Assembly (NCBI RefSeq): GCF_027945075.1
Contig: NZ_CP116034.1
Span: forward strand, 2,790,001 to 2,854,000
DNA: 64,000 nucleotides
Source: Chryseobacterium sp. CY350
Lineage (GTDB): Bacteria; Bacteroidota; Bacteroidia; Flavobacteriales; Weeksellaceae
Reading direction: 5' to 3'
This document shows positions 16,625 through 25,630 of this stretch, piece after piece. Under the pieces are notes generated by a model that worked only from the letters and a program-made list of their open reading frames with translations, had not been told where the DNA came from and searched no databases. The position numbers were made by a program, and so were the translations under genes. The stretch's first letter is position 1; every line of letters starts with the position of its first letter.

Positions 16625-17911
16625 TTGGAACTATATTATTCATTTTCAGCGCTCATCGTACTTGCTTCTATTTTTGCCTATATCAATTATCGATTTTTAA
16701 AACTTCCGAGCACCATCGGAATTATGGTGATCGCCATTGTGGTGTCTATCATTTTGGTTCTGTTTGGTGAAAATTTTCTTCCAAAAACTTTTGGTCATCT
16801 GAATGATTTGATGAACAGTATTGATTTTACAGAAGTTTTGATGGGTGCAATGCTGAATTTTCTACTTTTTGCGGGAGGAATTCATATTAATATTAACGAT
16901 TTAAAAGAGCAGTTTCGGCCGGTTCTTATATTTTCGACGGCTGGGGTGATTATTTCAACCTTTATCGTAGGATTTGGGATGTTTTATCTTTTGCCATTGA
17001 TAGGTCTGAAGATTCCCTTCATTTATTGTCTGGTTTTTGGTGCGTTGATTTCTCCGACAGATCCGGTTGCGGTTCTCAGTGTTTTGAAGCAAGCCAACGT
17101 TTCAAAATCTTTGGAAACAAAAATTGCAGGAGAATCTTTATTTAATGATGGTATGGCGGTGGTTGTTTTCACGGTCGTTCTGCAATTGGCCGTTGGTGAA
17201 GAAGTAGATTTAGGACTGGAAAGTATCGGGATGTTGCTTCTTCATGAGGCAGGCGGCGGATTGCTTTTAGGGATCGTATTGGGTTGGGTTACATCAAGAT
17301 TAATGCGTGAAGTTGATGACTATATCATATCAGTTTTGGTAACATTAGCTGTTGTGATGGGAGGTTATCTTGTTGCAAGACAGATGCATGTTTCCGGTCC
17401 GTTAACGATGGTTGCTGCGGGATTGTTTATGGGTAATTTTAATGTTAAATTTAAAATGAAATCTGTCACTCAGGATTATCTGATTAAATTTTGGGAGCTT
17501 ATTGATGAAATTTTAAATGCTGTTTTGTTCCTTTTTATAGGGTTTGAATTGCTGATGATAAAAAATTTGAATCATTATGTAATTCCTGGCGTATTGGCAG
17601 TTGTTGTAGTTTTGGTTGCGAGATTTATTTCGATTTGGGGACCTACGAAATTTATGTCTTTCAGAACAAGATTTAGTCCGCAAACGATAAAGGTACTTTT
17701 TTGGGGAGGAATTCGCGGTGGTGTTTCCATTGCTCTGGCGATGTCTATTCCGAAAAACGAATACAGCAATGCTATTTTAAGTATTACTTATTGTGTAGTT
17801 GTGTTTTCAATTATCGTTCAGGGACTTACGATTGCGAAAGTTGCCAATCCGAATCAGATTGCAAAAGAAGAGCAGGAACAGGAAAGTATAGCTTTAGAAA
17901 AAGGACATTAA
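16625..17911 (+). CDS. CPA1-type sodium/proton antiporter
   Basis: A 428-residue inner-membrane protein with about twelve hydrophobic segments. The CPA1 motifs SPTDPVAVLS at 143-152 and ESLFNDG at 170-176 hold the acidic residues used for Na+/H+ exchange, and RGGVSIALAMS lies near the end. No ATG lies near the N-terminus; a TTG at 16625 gives the expected start MELYYSFSALIVL, which begins directly with the first membrane span. It sits between two DUF4919 genes in one transcript direction. Confidence 0.88.
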   Translation: MELYYSFSALIVLASIFAYINYRFLKLPSTIGIMVIAIVVSIILVLFGENFLPKTFGHLNDLMNSIDFTEVLMGAMLNFLLFAGGIHININDLKEQFRPVLIFSTAGVIISTFIVGFGMFYLLPLIGLKIPFIYCLVFGALISPTDPVAVLSVLKQANVSKSLETKIAGESLFNDGMAVVVFTVVLQLAVGEEVDLGLESIGMLLLHEAGGGLLLGIVLGWVTSRLMREVDDYIISVLVTLAVVMGGYLVARQMHVSGPLTMVAAGLFMGNFNVKFKMKSVTQDYLIKFWELIDEILNAVLFLFIGFELLMIKNLNHYVIPGVLAVVVVLVARFISIWGPTKFMSFRTRFSPQTIKVLFWGGIRGGVSIALAMSIPKNEYSNAILSITYCVVVFSIIVQGLTIAKVANPNQIAKEEQEQESIALEKGH

Positions 17912-17938
17912 CTATTTTAAAATCAATAAAATCAAAAA

Positions 17939-18586
17939 ATGAAAAAGCTGTTTTTATTAGCCTTGCTACTATTTTTTGGAATTAGTTTTTCTCAGATTAA
18001 TACTGTTGAGATTAAGAAAAACGTCACAGAAAATCCGCAAAAATACTTTTACGATTATTTAGAAATATTTAAGAAAGATCCTTCGAAATTGTCTCAGGAA
18101 GAGATGAATCAACTTTATTATGGAAGCCGATTTATTGAATCAGGATACAGTTTATCTACCTTCAATGATGATTATGATGAAATTTGGAAAATTGCTTCCA
18201 GAAAAGGATTGTCAAAAACAAAAGCTCTGAAAATTTTAGAAAAAGCTGAATCTGCATATCACAAAACGCCAATGAATATAGAAATTTTGACTTCGATGGT
18301 AAACATATATGATGCGATTAAAGAAAAGGCGAAAGCAGAAATATGCGTAATGCAGAATAATAGAATTATAAAAACTATTGACGAAAGCGGAACAGGAAGA
18401 TCAGAAGAATCTCCGATCTGTGTGGTTACAGCTGGAGAAATGTTAAACTTTGCAAAACCCATAATGATGATGGGTGGAAATTTTAAACAAAAAGATCTAA
18501 AAACAGATGAAGGTTGTATTCTGACGCAATATTCTAATGGCAGCGCGAGCTTATTTGTAAAATGTATTGGTTGTTTTAATTTTTAA
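17939..18586 (+). CDS. DUF4919 family secreted protein (copy 2)
   Basis: A 215-residue paralogue of the gene at 15976. It has the same plan: signal peptide ending SFSQ (about residue 18), NPQKYFYDYLEIF, the QLYYGSRFIESGY motif near 57-69, a helical middle, and GTGRSEESPICVVTAGEM toward the end. Its stop overlaps the ATG of the AlkD-like gene by one base. The two copies are diverged throughout, so the duplication is old or the two were selected for different partners. Confidence 0.85.
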   Translation: MKKLFLLALLLFFGISFSQINTVEIKKNVTENPQKYFYDYLEIFKKDPSKLSQEEMNQLYYGSRFIESGYSLSTFNDDYDEIWKIASRKGLSKTKALKILEKAESAYHKTPMNIEILTSMVNIYDAIKEKAKAEICVMQNNRIIKTIDESGTGRSEESPICVVTAGEMLNFAKPIMMMGGNFKQKDLKTDEGCILTQYSNGSASLFVKCIGCFNF

Positions 18587-19305
18587 TGATGACTATCTGC
18601 AAACAAATTGTTGAAGCACTGAACGATTTATCTATTCCGGAAAAAGCCGCTTTTTTCCCACGATTTTTCAAAACAGGAAAAGGAGAATACGGCGAAGGCG
18701 ATCAGTTTATTGGAGTCATCGTTCCAGAGCAAAGAAAAGTTGCGAAAGAATATTTTTCAAAAATCTCTTTGGAAGAATTAAGCGAACTTCTTTCTTCGGA
18801 AATTCATGAGCACAGACTGACAGCATTGTTTATGCTGATTCTTAAATTTGAAAAAACAAAAGATCAAATTGTAAAAGATGAAATTGTAGAATTTTATTTA
18901 AATCATCTTAAATATATCAACAATTGGGATTTGGTCGACTCAAGTTGTTATAAGATTTTAGGGCGATATGCATTTGAAAATCAGAAAGAAAGCCTTTTGA
19001 AAGAACTTTCAAAATCTGATGAGATGTGGCATAAAAGAATTGCTGTTGTTGGAACAATGTATCATATAAAAAAGGGATCATTTGAACTTACGAAAGAATT
19101 TGTAACCCAAAATTTACATCATCCACACGATCTCATGCACAAAGCAAACGGTTGGCTTTTACGCGAAATGGGAAATAAAAACGAAGTCGAACTCATTGCT
19201 TTTCTTAATCTTTATTACAAAAAAATGCCCAGAACCTGTCTTCGCTATGCTATTGAAAAGCTAGATGAAAATGTAAGACAAGATTATCTCAAAGGCAGAA
19301 TTTAG
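18586..19305 (+). CDS. DNA alkylation repair protein, AlkD-like
   Basis: A 239-residue protein built of HEAT-like helical repeats, as in AlkC/AlkD glycosylases that remove positively charged alkylated bases. Visible family features are FPRFFKTGKGEYGEGDQFIGV near 24-44 (range given), VRxxAKEYF-like VPEQRKVAKEYF, INNWDLVDSS near 111-120 and the WLLREMGNK motif. The WxLVD and W/R residues match the DNA-binding concave face of AlkD. It is the last gene of the hflX-DUF4919-antiporter-DUF4919 string. Confidence 0.88.
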   Translation: MMTICKQIVEALNDLSIPEKAAFFPRFFKTGKGEYGEGDQFIGVIVPEQRKVAKEYFSKISLEELSELLSSEIHEHRLTALFMLILKFEKTKDQIVKDEIVEFYLNHLKYINNWDLVDSSCYKILGRYAFENQKESLLKELSKSDEMWHKRIAVVGTMYHIKKGSFELTKEFVTQNLHHPHDLMHKANGWLLREMGNKNEVELIAFLNLYYKKMPRTCLRYAIEKLDENVRQDYLKGRI

Positions 19306-19375
19306 TTGTGGAATTGTCTTTGCAATACGATGATTGAATTTTAATTTCTGTAAATTAGCACTTTAAACCTAAATC

Positions 19376-20044
19376 ATGAAAACTATGCTCAGGCGCTTTT
19401 TGCTGCTGCTTCCTTTACTGTTTCTTACAAGCTGTTTCGATATTTTAGACAAAGTCAATATGAAAGCTGACGGGAGTGGCGAATATTCGCTTATTCTTAA
19501 TGCCAGTAAAAGCAAAACTAGATTGGCTTCTTTATCGAAAATGGAGACTGTAAACGGTAAAAAAGTCCCAAAAAAAGCTGAAATAGAAGCTAAAATCAAT
19601 GAAGCAGCCAGAATTTTCAAAAGTGTTCCCGGAATTTCCAATGTGAAAACTTCAATGGATTTTGATAATTACATCATCAAACTGAGCTGCAATTTCAGAA
19701 AAATTGAAAATATAAATGCCGGATTAGAGCATTTGAAAGCAAAAAACATTCTCGGTAAAATGATCCCAACGCAGATTTACAATAACAATCCTGCTAAAAA
19801 AACTTTCGCAAGAAATAAAATAAACACTTTCAAAAGTGATTACGACAAACTTAGTTCTGCAGATAAAGAGGTTTTTAATAATGCGAAATATACATCGGTT
19901 CTTCAGTTTGAAAACACGGTAAAATCTCAGTCAAACAGTTCTTATCAGCTTTCACCCAACAAAAAAGCGATGAAACTTGAAGGTAATATTCTTGACTTTA
20001 TCCTTCAGAAAAAAAAGATTCAAAATACAGTCTTATTTCAGTAA
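19376..20044 (+). CDS. Hypothetical lipoprotein
   Basis: A 222-residue protein with a lipoprotein signal (RRFLLLLPLLFLTSC, Cys at 20). The mature part begins FDILDKVNMKADGSGEYSL and contains a mix of charged helices and beta stretches; the DGSGEY strand resembles the start of the LppM-like lipoprotein domain. It is the first of a set of three forward envelope genes (15 bp before the 690-aa gene). No function is known to me. Confidence 0.75.
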   Translation: MKTMLRRFLLLLPLLFLTSCFDILDKVNMKADGSGEYSLILNASKSKTRLASLSKMETVNGKKVPKKAEIEAKINEAARIFKSVPGISNVKTSMDFDNYIIKLSCNFRKIENINAGLEHLKAKNILGKMIPTQIYNNNPAKKTFARNKINTFKSDYDKLSSADKEVFNNAKYTSVLQFENTVKSQSNSSYQLSPNKKAMKLEGNILDFILQKKKIQNTVLFQ

Positions 20045-20059
20045 ATCACTTATTTATAT

Positions 20060-22132
20060 ATGAAATCACTTTTACTAAAAACACAAACAATCGCTTTTCT
20101 GCTTTTTGGTTTTACAATTGCGTTGGCACAAAACAGCATGAAAGTTCCTTCTGATGCGGTTTTCTACATGGAAATCAACGGAAAACAGCTTAACAAAAAG
20201 ATCAACTGGGGAAAATTTAATCCGTTTTTACAGCAAATCGATAAAAAAGAAAAAGGAAAACCTTCGTGGAATGACTATTCAAAAACAGGGATCAAATATG
20301 ATGCGACACAAAAGCATTACGCAAGAATTTCAGATTCTGTGAAATCTTACACCGCACATTTTGTTTTAGACAATAAAGATAAATTCTTGGAATTCATCAA
20401 TTCTACCAAGAAAAAAGGTCTTGAAATTTCTAAAAAAACCAATTACTCTTATATTGATCTTGACGAAGATCTTTTCGTTGCCTGGAATGATCAACATGCA
20501 ATGATCACTCTAATAAATTATCACAAAAAGGAAAAAGATATTTGGGATGATGCTGTTTATACAATCGACAGTACAGCAAATGCAGTGGCAGACAGCGTAT
20601 ATGTGGAGGTTGATACAGCAGCAACGGCTATTTATGAAGAAGAGGCAAAACCTTTTGATTATAAAGAAGAAATAAAGTATCTGAAAGACGAAATTAAATA
20701 TCTGAAGTCGGACATCAAGTCTTATAACGCAGATATTGCTAAATATCAAAAAGACATTAAATATCTTGAAAAACATCACAAATATCCTGAAGAAAAAAAG
20801 CAGAAAGAGACAACGACCGACTCTGCATATTCTGAAGAAACTGTAGAAGCAATGCCGCCGCCCGCATCGCAGGATGATTACCTAGAGACAGATGTGTATC
20901 CGCTAGACTCTGAATATCAGAAAGAAATGGATTCGCTGAATGCAGAAAAATTCAAAATTGTGAAGTCGATCGCTGAAAATAATTTCGATCAATATTTCAA
21001 ATCAAATATGGAAGTTGAGGCTACCGGAGAAATGCTGAACTTCAGAGACGCAAATTCTGACGTTTTCGTATATGCAGATTACGGAAATATAATCAATGAA
21101 GGAATGTATAAAAATCTTTACCGCCAATATGATTTTGCAAAGATTTTGGGGAAATTGTATAACTCTAATACTGCGTACAACCTTTATTTTGATAAAGATA
21201 AAGTGAGATTGGTAAATCATTATCAACATAAAGATCCTCAAACTCAAAAAAGCATATCAGCCGTTTATAAAGGTAAGAAAAATAGAAAATTGGCCGCTTT
21301 GATCAGCGATAAAAGCATTGGATATTATGCAATGAACGTCAACGGATTCAAATATTTTGATATGATGTACACTTTACTTCAGGATGCTGGAGATCAGGAA
21401 TATCAAAAGGAAATGCAGCTGGTGATGGAGACGATGAAAATTGTTCTTGATGAAGAAGCAATCGCCAAAATAGCACCTGGAAATGGCATTTTTGTTTTAA
21501 ATGAACTGAAATCTAAAAAAGTAGAATATACAGACTACGATTACGATGATGATTACAACGAGAAAGAAATAAAAAAGACCAAAGATGTGATGGTTCCTGA
21601 TTTTACATTTGCTTTTGCAACGGAAAATGAAGGCTATTGGAAACGTATTTTTGATGTACTGACCACCAATAAAGATTTCGCGAAAAAATTCACAAAAAAG
21701 GGCGATTTTTATGCTTTCAAAGATGGAAAAAACAATGGCTATCTAGATCAGTTATTCTTTACCGTGAAAGACGGAATTGTTTATTTAACGACTTCTACAG
21801 ATAATCTCTCTTCTAAAAGCCAATCTTCAGCTTCAGAAAAGTGGATGAAAGATTCTGCAAAATATCCTTTGTCGGGAAGATTAGATATTCAGAAACTTCT
21901 GGTAGGTCTGGAAAAAGAATTTAAATCAAATTCTGAAAGAAAAACTTTTGATCTGCTGAAGAAAAATGTGGGCGATATGTATTTTAAAACTGAAGCAAGT
22001 GGCGAAAGCATACAAACGGAAATGAATTACAACATCAACAGTTCTTCTGAAAACAGCCTAATGTATTTCTTTGATTTATTTGACGAAATATTTAAAAATA
22101 AAGAAGCGGAGAAAAAAGATCACGCACTTTAA
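20060..22132 (+). CDS. Secreted hypothetical protein with central coiled coil
   Basis: A 690-residue exported protein with a signal peptide ending IALAQ (about residue 24). The mature N-terminus (KVPSDAVFYMEINGKQLNKK) has the proline-Asp-Ala start and beta strand seen in DUF4836-like envelope proteins. Residues about 203-250 form a regular Lys/Tyr/Asp coiled coil with repeated EIKYLK and DIK units. A Pro/Asp/Glu/Tyr-rich linker follows (about 255-295), then a second alpha/beta half. No catalytic motif is evident. It lies 15 bp after a lipoprotein gene and 111 bp before a similarly built membrane-anchored protein. Confidence 0.75.
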   Translation: MKSLLLKTQTIAFLLFGFTIALAQNSMKVPSDAVFYMEINGKQLNKKINWGKFNPFLQQIDKKEKGKPSWNDYSKTGIKYDATQKHYARISDSVKSYTAHFVLDNKDKFLEFINSTKKKGLEISKKTNYSYIDLDEDLFVAWNDQHAMITLINYHKKEKDIWDDAVYTIDSTANAVADSVYVEVDTAATAIYEEEAKPFDYKEEIKYLKDEIKYLKSDIKSYNADIAKYQKDIKYLEKHHKYPEEKKQKETTTDSAYSEETVEAMPPPASQDDYLETDVYPLDSEYQKEMDSLNAEKFKIVKSIAENNFDQYFKSNMEVEATGEMLNFRDANSDVFVYADYGNIINEGMYKNLYRQYDFAKILGKLYNSNTAYNLYFDKDKVRLVNHYQHKDPQTQKSISAVYKGKKNRKLAALISDKSIGYYAMNVNGFKYFDMMYTLLQDAGDQEYQKEMQLVMETMKIVLDEEAIAKIAPGNGIFVLNELKSKKVEYTDYDYDDDYNEKEIKKTKDVMVPDFTFAFATENEGYWKRIFDVLTTNKDFAKKFTKKGDFYAFKDGKNNGYLDQLFFTVKDGIVYLTTSTDNLSSKSQSSASEKWMKDSAKYPLSGRLDIQKLLVGLEKEFKSNSERKTFDLLKKNVGDMYFKTEASGESIQTEMNYNINSSSENSLMYFFDLFDEIFKNKEAEKKDHAL

Positions 22133-22243
22133 GCAATCTAGATGTTGTTAAATTTCAGTTGAAATGTTAATGATTAAAAGCAGTTTTCTTTTAACCTATT
22201 TTGCCTTTGAAAGCTTTGATGTTGGGTAATTTAAATCAAAATA

Positions 22244-23470
22244 ATGAAGAAAAGATACATCTCATTTGCACTCATTTTTCTTGTGTTGGCCACGGTTTAC
22301 ATTTTGTTATTTTATAAGAATAAGACATTAAAATTTATTCCTGAAAATGCAGATCTCGTCGTTTTGATCGACATGAAAAAAGTTAAAAGACAATATATTT
22401 ATGATTGGTTGATGCATCCTTCTCAGTGGTCAAAAATCAGTGAAAATAACAATGAAACAGTTTCTTTCAGAAATTCCGGAGTGAAAATTCCGGATTTTCT
22501 ACAAATTTTTCATTTAAAGAACAGTAAATTTTCAAATTATTACACGGTTTTAGAATTAGAAGATTTTCAAAAATTTTGTACGCTTTTAAAAAAGCACCAA
22601 TTTGTTAATAAAGGAATTCAGGGTTATGTAAAAGACAATCTTGTTGTTTATGTAAATAAAAAATATGCTGTTGTAGGAACTTCTAGTAACGAATTTGCTG
22701 AAATTTCCGGTTTTCTGTCAAAAAAAAATGTAGATAAAAATCGGAATGCAGATCAATTCATGAAGGGAAGCTTAGGAAGCTTAAGTTTTATTTCTGGTAA
22801 GAACATGCAAAATTTTTCAATAAATCTGAAAGATGATGAAATTGAAATAAAAAATGAAGAGAATTCTACTAACTTCCAATCTTTGATTTCAGATTTAAAT
22901 AGGAAAACACAATTTCTGGAAGCCGAATTAGATTCAGAAAATATCAGAAAAATAAGCTCTTTTTTTAAAGAAAATATTGCAGATTCTGCATCAGTTAATC
23001 ATCTGAAAATGAGCGCAGATCTTGCGGAGGTAAATGATACGATTATTAGTTATGGCTATGATGATAATTTTAATGAAATTGAAAAAGTAAGTTATCAGAA
23101 AATCATTCAACCCAACTATGAAATTTTGCTGCAAACTTCAGATCCCAACAAAACGTGGAGTTATTTTCAAAATAAAAAATGGATTAATGCTCAAAATCAG
23201 TTTACGGCAATTCCATTTCAGCCAAATTTGATTTACAGCAATAAAAATGAGATTTATATTAAATCAACGGGCAGATCGGTAAAGCATGATTTTAAAAAGC
23301 AAAATTTTATCTTCTTAAAAAACAATCCTTTGCTATATTCGTCATTGAAAACTCTCGTTGGCTCTCATCATAAGTTGGTTAAAGATATTGATTATATTTT
23401 TTACGGAAACAAATCGCAGGATTATGTAGTTAAAATTAAGCTCAAAAGAACCATTTGCCACTACTTTTGA
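22244..23470 (+). CDS. Membrane-anchored hypothetical protein
   Basis: A 408-residue protein with one N-terminal membrane anchor (about residues 6-23, without a clear cleavage site). The exported part opens with FIPENADLVVLIDMKKVKRQ, the same type of P-x-x-A-x-hydrophobic strand that opens the 690-aa neighbour, suggesting a shared DUF4836-like fold. It is rich in Lys, Asn and Phe. There is no recognisable enzyme motif. It probably works with the two genes upstream, but only position and architecture say so. Confidence 0.65.
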   Translation: MKKRYISFALIFLVLATVYILLFYKNKTLKFIPENADLVVLIDMKKVKRQYIYDWLMHPSQWSKISENNNETVSFRNSGVKIPDFLQIFHLKNSKFSNYYTVLELEDFQKFCTLLKKHQFVNKGIQGYVKDNLVVYVNKKYAVVGTSSNEFAEISGFLSKKNVDKNRNADQFMKGSLGSLSFISGKNMQNFSINLKDDEIEIKNEENSTNFQSLISDLNRKTQFLEAELDSENIRKISSFFKENIADSASVNHLKMSADLAEVNDTIISYGYDDNFNEIEKVSYQKIIQPNYEILLQTSDPNKTWSYFQNKKWINAQNQFTAIPFQPNLIYSNKNEIYIKSTGRSVKHDFKKQNFIFLKNNPLLYSSLKTLVGSHHKLVKDIDYIFYGNKSQDYVVKIKLKRTICHYF

Positions 23471-23501
23471 GATTTTAGTTTTCCAACAAATAGCTTATAA
23501 A

Positions 23502-23840
23502 ATGGATTCTTCAGACTTTTCATTGTTAAGAACGTTTACACATTATTTTTTACATCTGATTTTTCCGGTGTTTATTGCTTTAGCTTTTTACAGAAAAAAT
23601 TGGAAAAAAGCTTATCTGATTTTACTCGCAACCATGCTAGTTGATCTTGACCATCTTTTTGCCAATCCTGTTTTTGATCCGGAAAGAATGAGCATTGGCT
23701 TTCATTTCTTACATTCTTATTATGCCATTGCGGTTTATTTTTTGCTGTTATTTTTTAAAGGAAATTTAAGAATAATAGGCATTGGTCTTCTGTTTCATAT
23801 GCTGACTGATTTTCAGGATTTTCAGCTTTGGCCTCATTAG
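23502..23840 (+). CDS. DUF6122 family small membrane protein
   Basis: A 112-residue polytopic protein with three or four hydrophobic segments. The conserved His/Asp set is visible: FTHYFLHLIFPVFIA (His near 13 and 17), MLVDLDHLFANP near 45-56, FHFLHSYYAI and LLFHMLTDFQDF near the C-terminus. This is the pattern of DUF6122, related to the YdjM/DUF457-like inner-membrane putative metal-dependent hydrolases. Activity is not established. It lies 31 bp after the membrane-anchored protein gene. Confidence 0.8.
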   Translation: MDSSDFSLLRTFTHYFLHLIFPVFIALAFYRKNWKKAYLILLATMLVDLDHLFANPVFDPERMSIGFHFLHSYYAIAVYFLLLFFKGNLRIIGIGLLFHMLTDFQDFQLWPH

Positions 23841-23915
23841 GATAAACCAAAGTAACATTAATATTTTCTTTCGATAATCGCTTTTTCATAGATTTTTTGT
23901 ATTTTAGAGACAGTT

Positions 23916-24986
23916 ATGAAGCCAAGAGAATTTTTAAACTACACCTATATTTTCCCTGTTTTTGCAGTGATTTATTATTTCAGCGGTTTGATGGGAGCCG
24001 GAGTCATTTTTGACGTCATCGCCGGAATTTTGCTGACCGGGAGCGTACTTTCTGCCGTTCATCATGCAGAAGTTGTGGCTCATAAAGTGGGAGAGCCTTA
24101 CGGAACGATTATTCTGGCACTTTGTATCACCATTATTGAAGTAGCACTCATCGTTTCGCTCATGGTTGCCGGTGGCAAACAGGCGATTACATTGGCAAGA
24201 GATACCGTTTTTGCAGCAGTGATGATCATCCTCAACGGAATTATAGGAATTTGTATTCTCGTAGGTGGTGTAAAGTATTTTGAGCAGTTTTTTGCTCGTA
24301 CTTCGGCTACCACTTATTTGGTAAGCATAGTTTCTATACTTGTTATCACGTTGGTTCTTCCAAATTTTACTTCTAGTGTCAACGGACCTTTTTATAACGA
24401 TGCTCAGCTTATCTTTGTATCAATAGCGTGTCTCGTGATATATGGCGTTTTTTTAATGGTACAGACAGTGAGGCACAGAAGTTATTTTGTGCCAGTAGAT
24501 GAAAACGCAGAAACTCATTTTATCCCCAATAAGACTCAGGCGGGTATAAGTTTTTTATTTTTGGTAGTTTGTCTGGTGATTGTTGTACTAATGGCAAAAG
24601 GTCTGTCTAAAACTATTGAAGATATGGTACAAAGTATGGGAGCACCAAAATCTTTAGTTGGAGTCATTATTGCAGCGGTAGTACTTCTTCCGGAAGGTGT
24701 GGCTGCAATTCGGGCTGCGAGGAACAATAAAATTCAATCAAGTTTAAATTTAGCATTAGGATCAGCTTTAGCAAGTATCGGTTTAACGATTCCTGCGATT
24801 TCTGCTGTCAGCATCATGTATGATATTCCTTTGGTTTTAGGGCTTGATAAAAAAGATATCATCCTTCTTACGCTATCGGTTTTTATCGTCATGTTGTCAC
24901 TAAGCCGTGGAAAAACCAATGTACTTTACGGAACTGTATTGCTTGTAAATCTGGCGGCGTATATTTTTACCGTGATTGTACCTTAG
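23916..24986 (+). CDS. chaA: ChaA-type calcium/sodium:proton antiporter
   Basis: A 356-residue CaCA-family exchanger with about ten to eleven membrane spans. The two alpha repeats carry the acidic residues: HHAEVVAHKVGEPYGTIILALCITIIEVALI near 50-80 (range given) and LLPEGVAAIRAARNNKIQSSLNLALGSALAS near 249-279. ChaA exports Na+ or Ca2+ in exchange for protons at alkaline pH. This is the second cation/proton antiporter within 8 kb. It converges on the truncated haemoglobin gene with a 33-bp gap and no clear terminator. Confidence 0.88.
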   Translation: MKPREFLNYTYIFPVFAVIYYFSGLMGAGVIFDVIAGILLTGSVLSAVHHAEVVAHKVGEPYGTIILALCITIIEVALIVSLMVAGGKQAITLARDTVFAAVMIILNGIIGICILVGGVKYFEQFFARTSATTYLVSIVSILVITLVLPNFTSSVNGPFYNDAQLIFVSIACLVIYGVFLMVQTVRHRSYFVPVDENAETHFIPNKTQAGISFLFLVVCLVIVVLMAKGLSKTIEDMVQSMGAPKSLVGVIIAAVVLLPEGVAAIRAARNNKIQSSLNLALGSALASIGLTIPAISAVSIMYDIPLVLGLDKKDIILLTLSVFIVMLSLSRGKTNVLYGTVLLVNLAAYIFTVIVP

Positions 24987-25019
24987 TATTCGAGAGCTGA
25001 AAACTGCAACTGCTATGTC

Positions 25020-25400
25020 TTATGGCTTTCGTGCCATTTCCATCTTATAAGACATCAGATTGGCGATGTTTTCGGATTTTGTGATTGCCATTGAAGCATT
25101 TTGTCCTGTGAAATTTTCTTCGATGGTTTGTTTCCACAATTTCAGCCACTTTGCGAAATGATGTTTTTCCATAGCCTTTATTTCATTGATTGGAAAATGC
25201 ACTGCCATCGGATTTCCCTTGTAGCTCATTTGTCCGAAAAGAATTGTTTCCCAAAATGAATACATTTTTGGTAAATGTTTGTCCCAATCTACTTTTACAA
25301 TGTCTTTAAAGAAAAAACCAATGGTCTCATCCTCAACAACTTTTCTGTAAAAACTATTGACTAGCAATTCGATATCTTCTCTTGATTCTAAATTTTTCAT
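25020..25400 (-). CDS. Group III truncated haemoglobin
   Basis: A 126-residue 2-over-2 globin. The group III features are seen: FYxKV at 17-21, FFKDIV, YSFWETILFGQMSYKGNPM near 47-65 and the proximal His in KHHFAKWLKLWKQT (near 80). Group III globins bind O2 or NO tightly and are linked to NO or peroxide handling, with details known only in a few species. It stands alone on the minus strand. Confidence 0.9.
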   Translation of the reverse strand: MKNLESREDIELLVNSFYRKVVEDETIGFFFKDIVKVDWDKHLPKMYSFWETILFGQMSYKGNPMAVHFPINEIKAMEKHHFAKWLKLWKQTIEENFTGQNASMAITKSENIANLMSYKMEMARKP

Positions 25401-25570
25401 ATGCGTTTATTTATGTTTTTTTTAAAGCTGATCCTTCACAATTTGAATTAATTTAGAAGATCGAGTTAGTATTTATATTTCAGATCGGAGATTTTTATGA
25501 TTCAAATTTAGCTTAAAATTAAATGTGAAATTGAATTATGAAATTGATAAGTTTCATAAAAACAATATTT

Positions 25571-25578
25571 TATCTTTG
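25571..25578 (+). promoter_or_regulatory. Candidate -7 promoter box of the Kir channel gene
   Basis: TATCTTTG matches TAnnTTTG exactly and lies 52 bp before the ATG. A TTG at 25544-25546 is 24 bp upstream, longer than the usual spacer of about 19. Confidence 0.4.
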
Positions 25579-25630
25579 TAAATTATTTTATCTTTTTTAA
25601 AATGAAATGGTGCAAATGATTTAATTTAAT

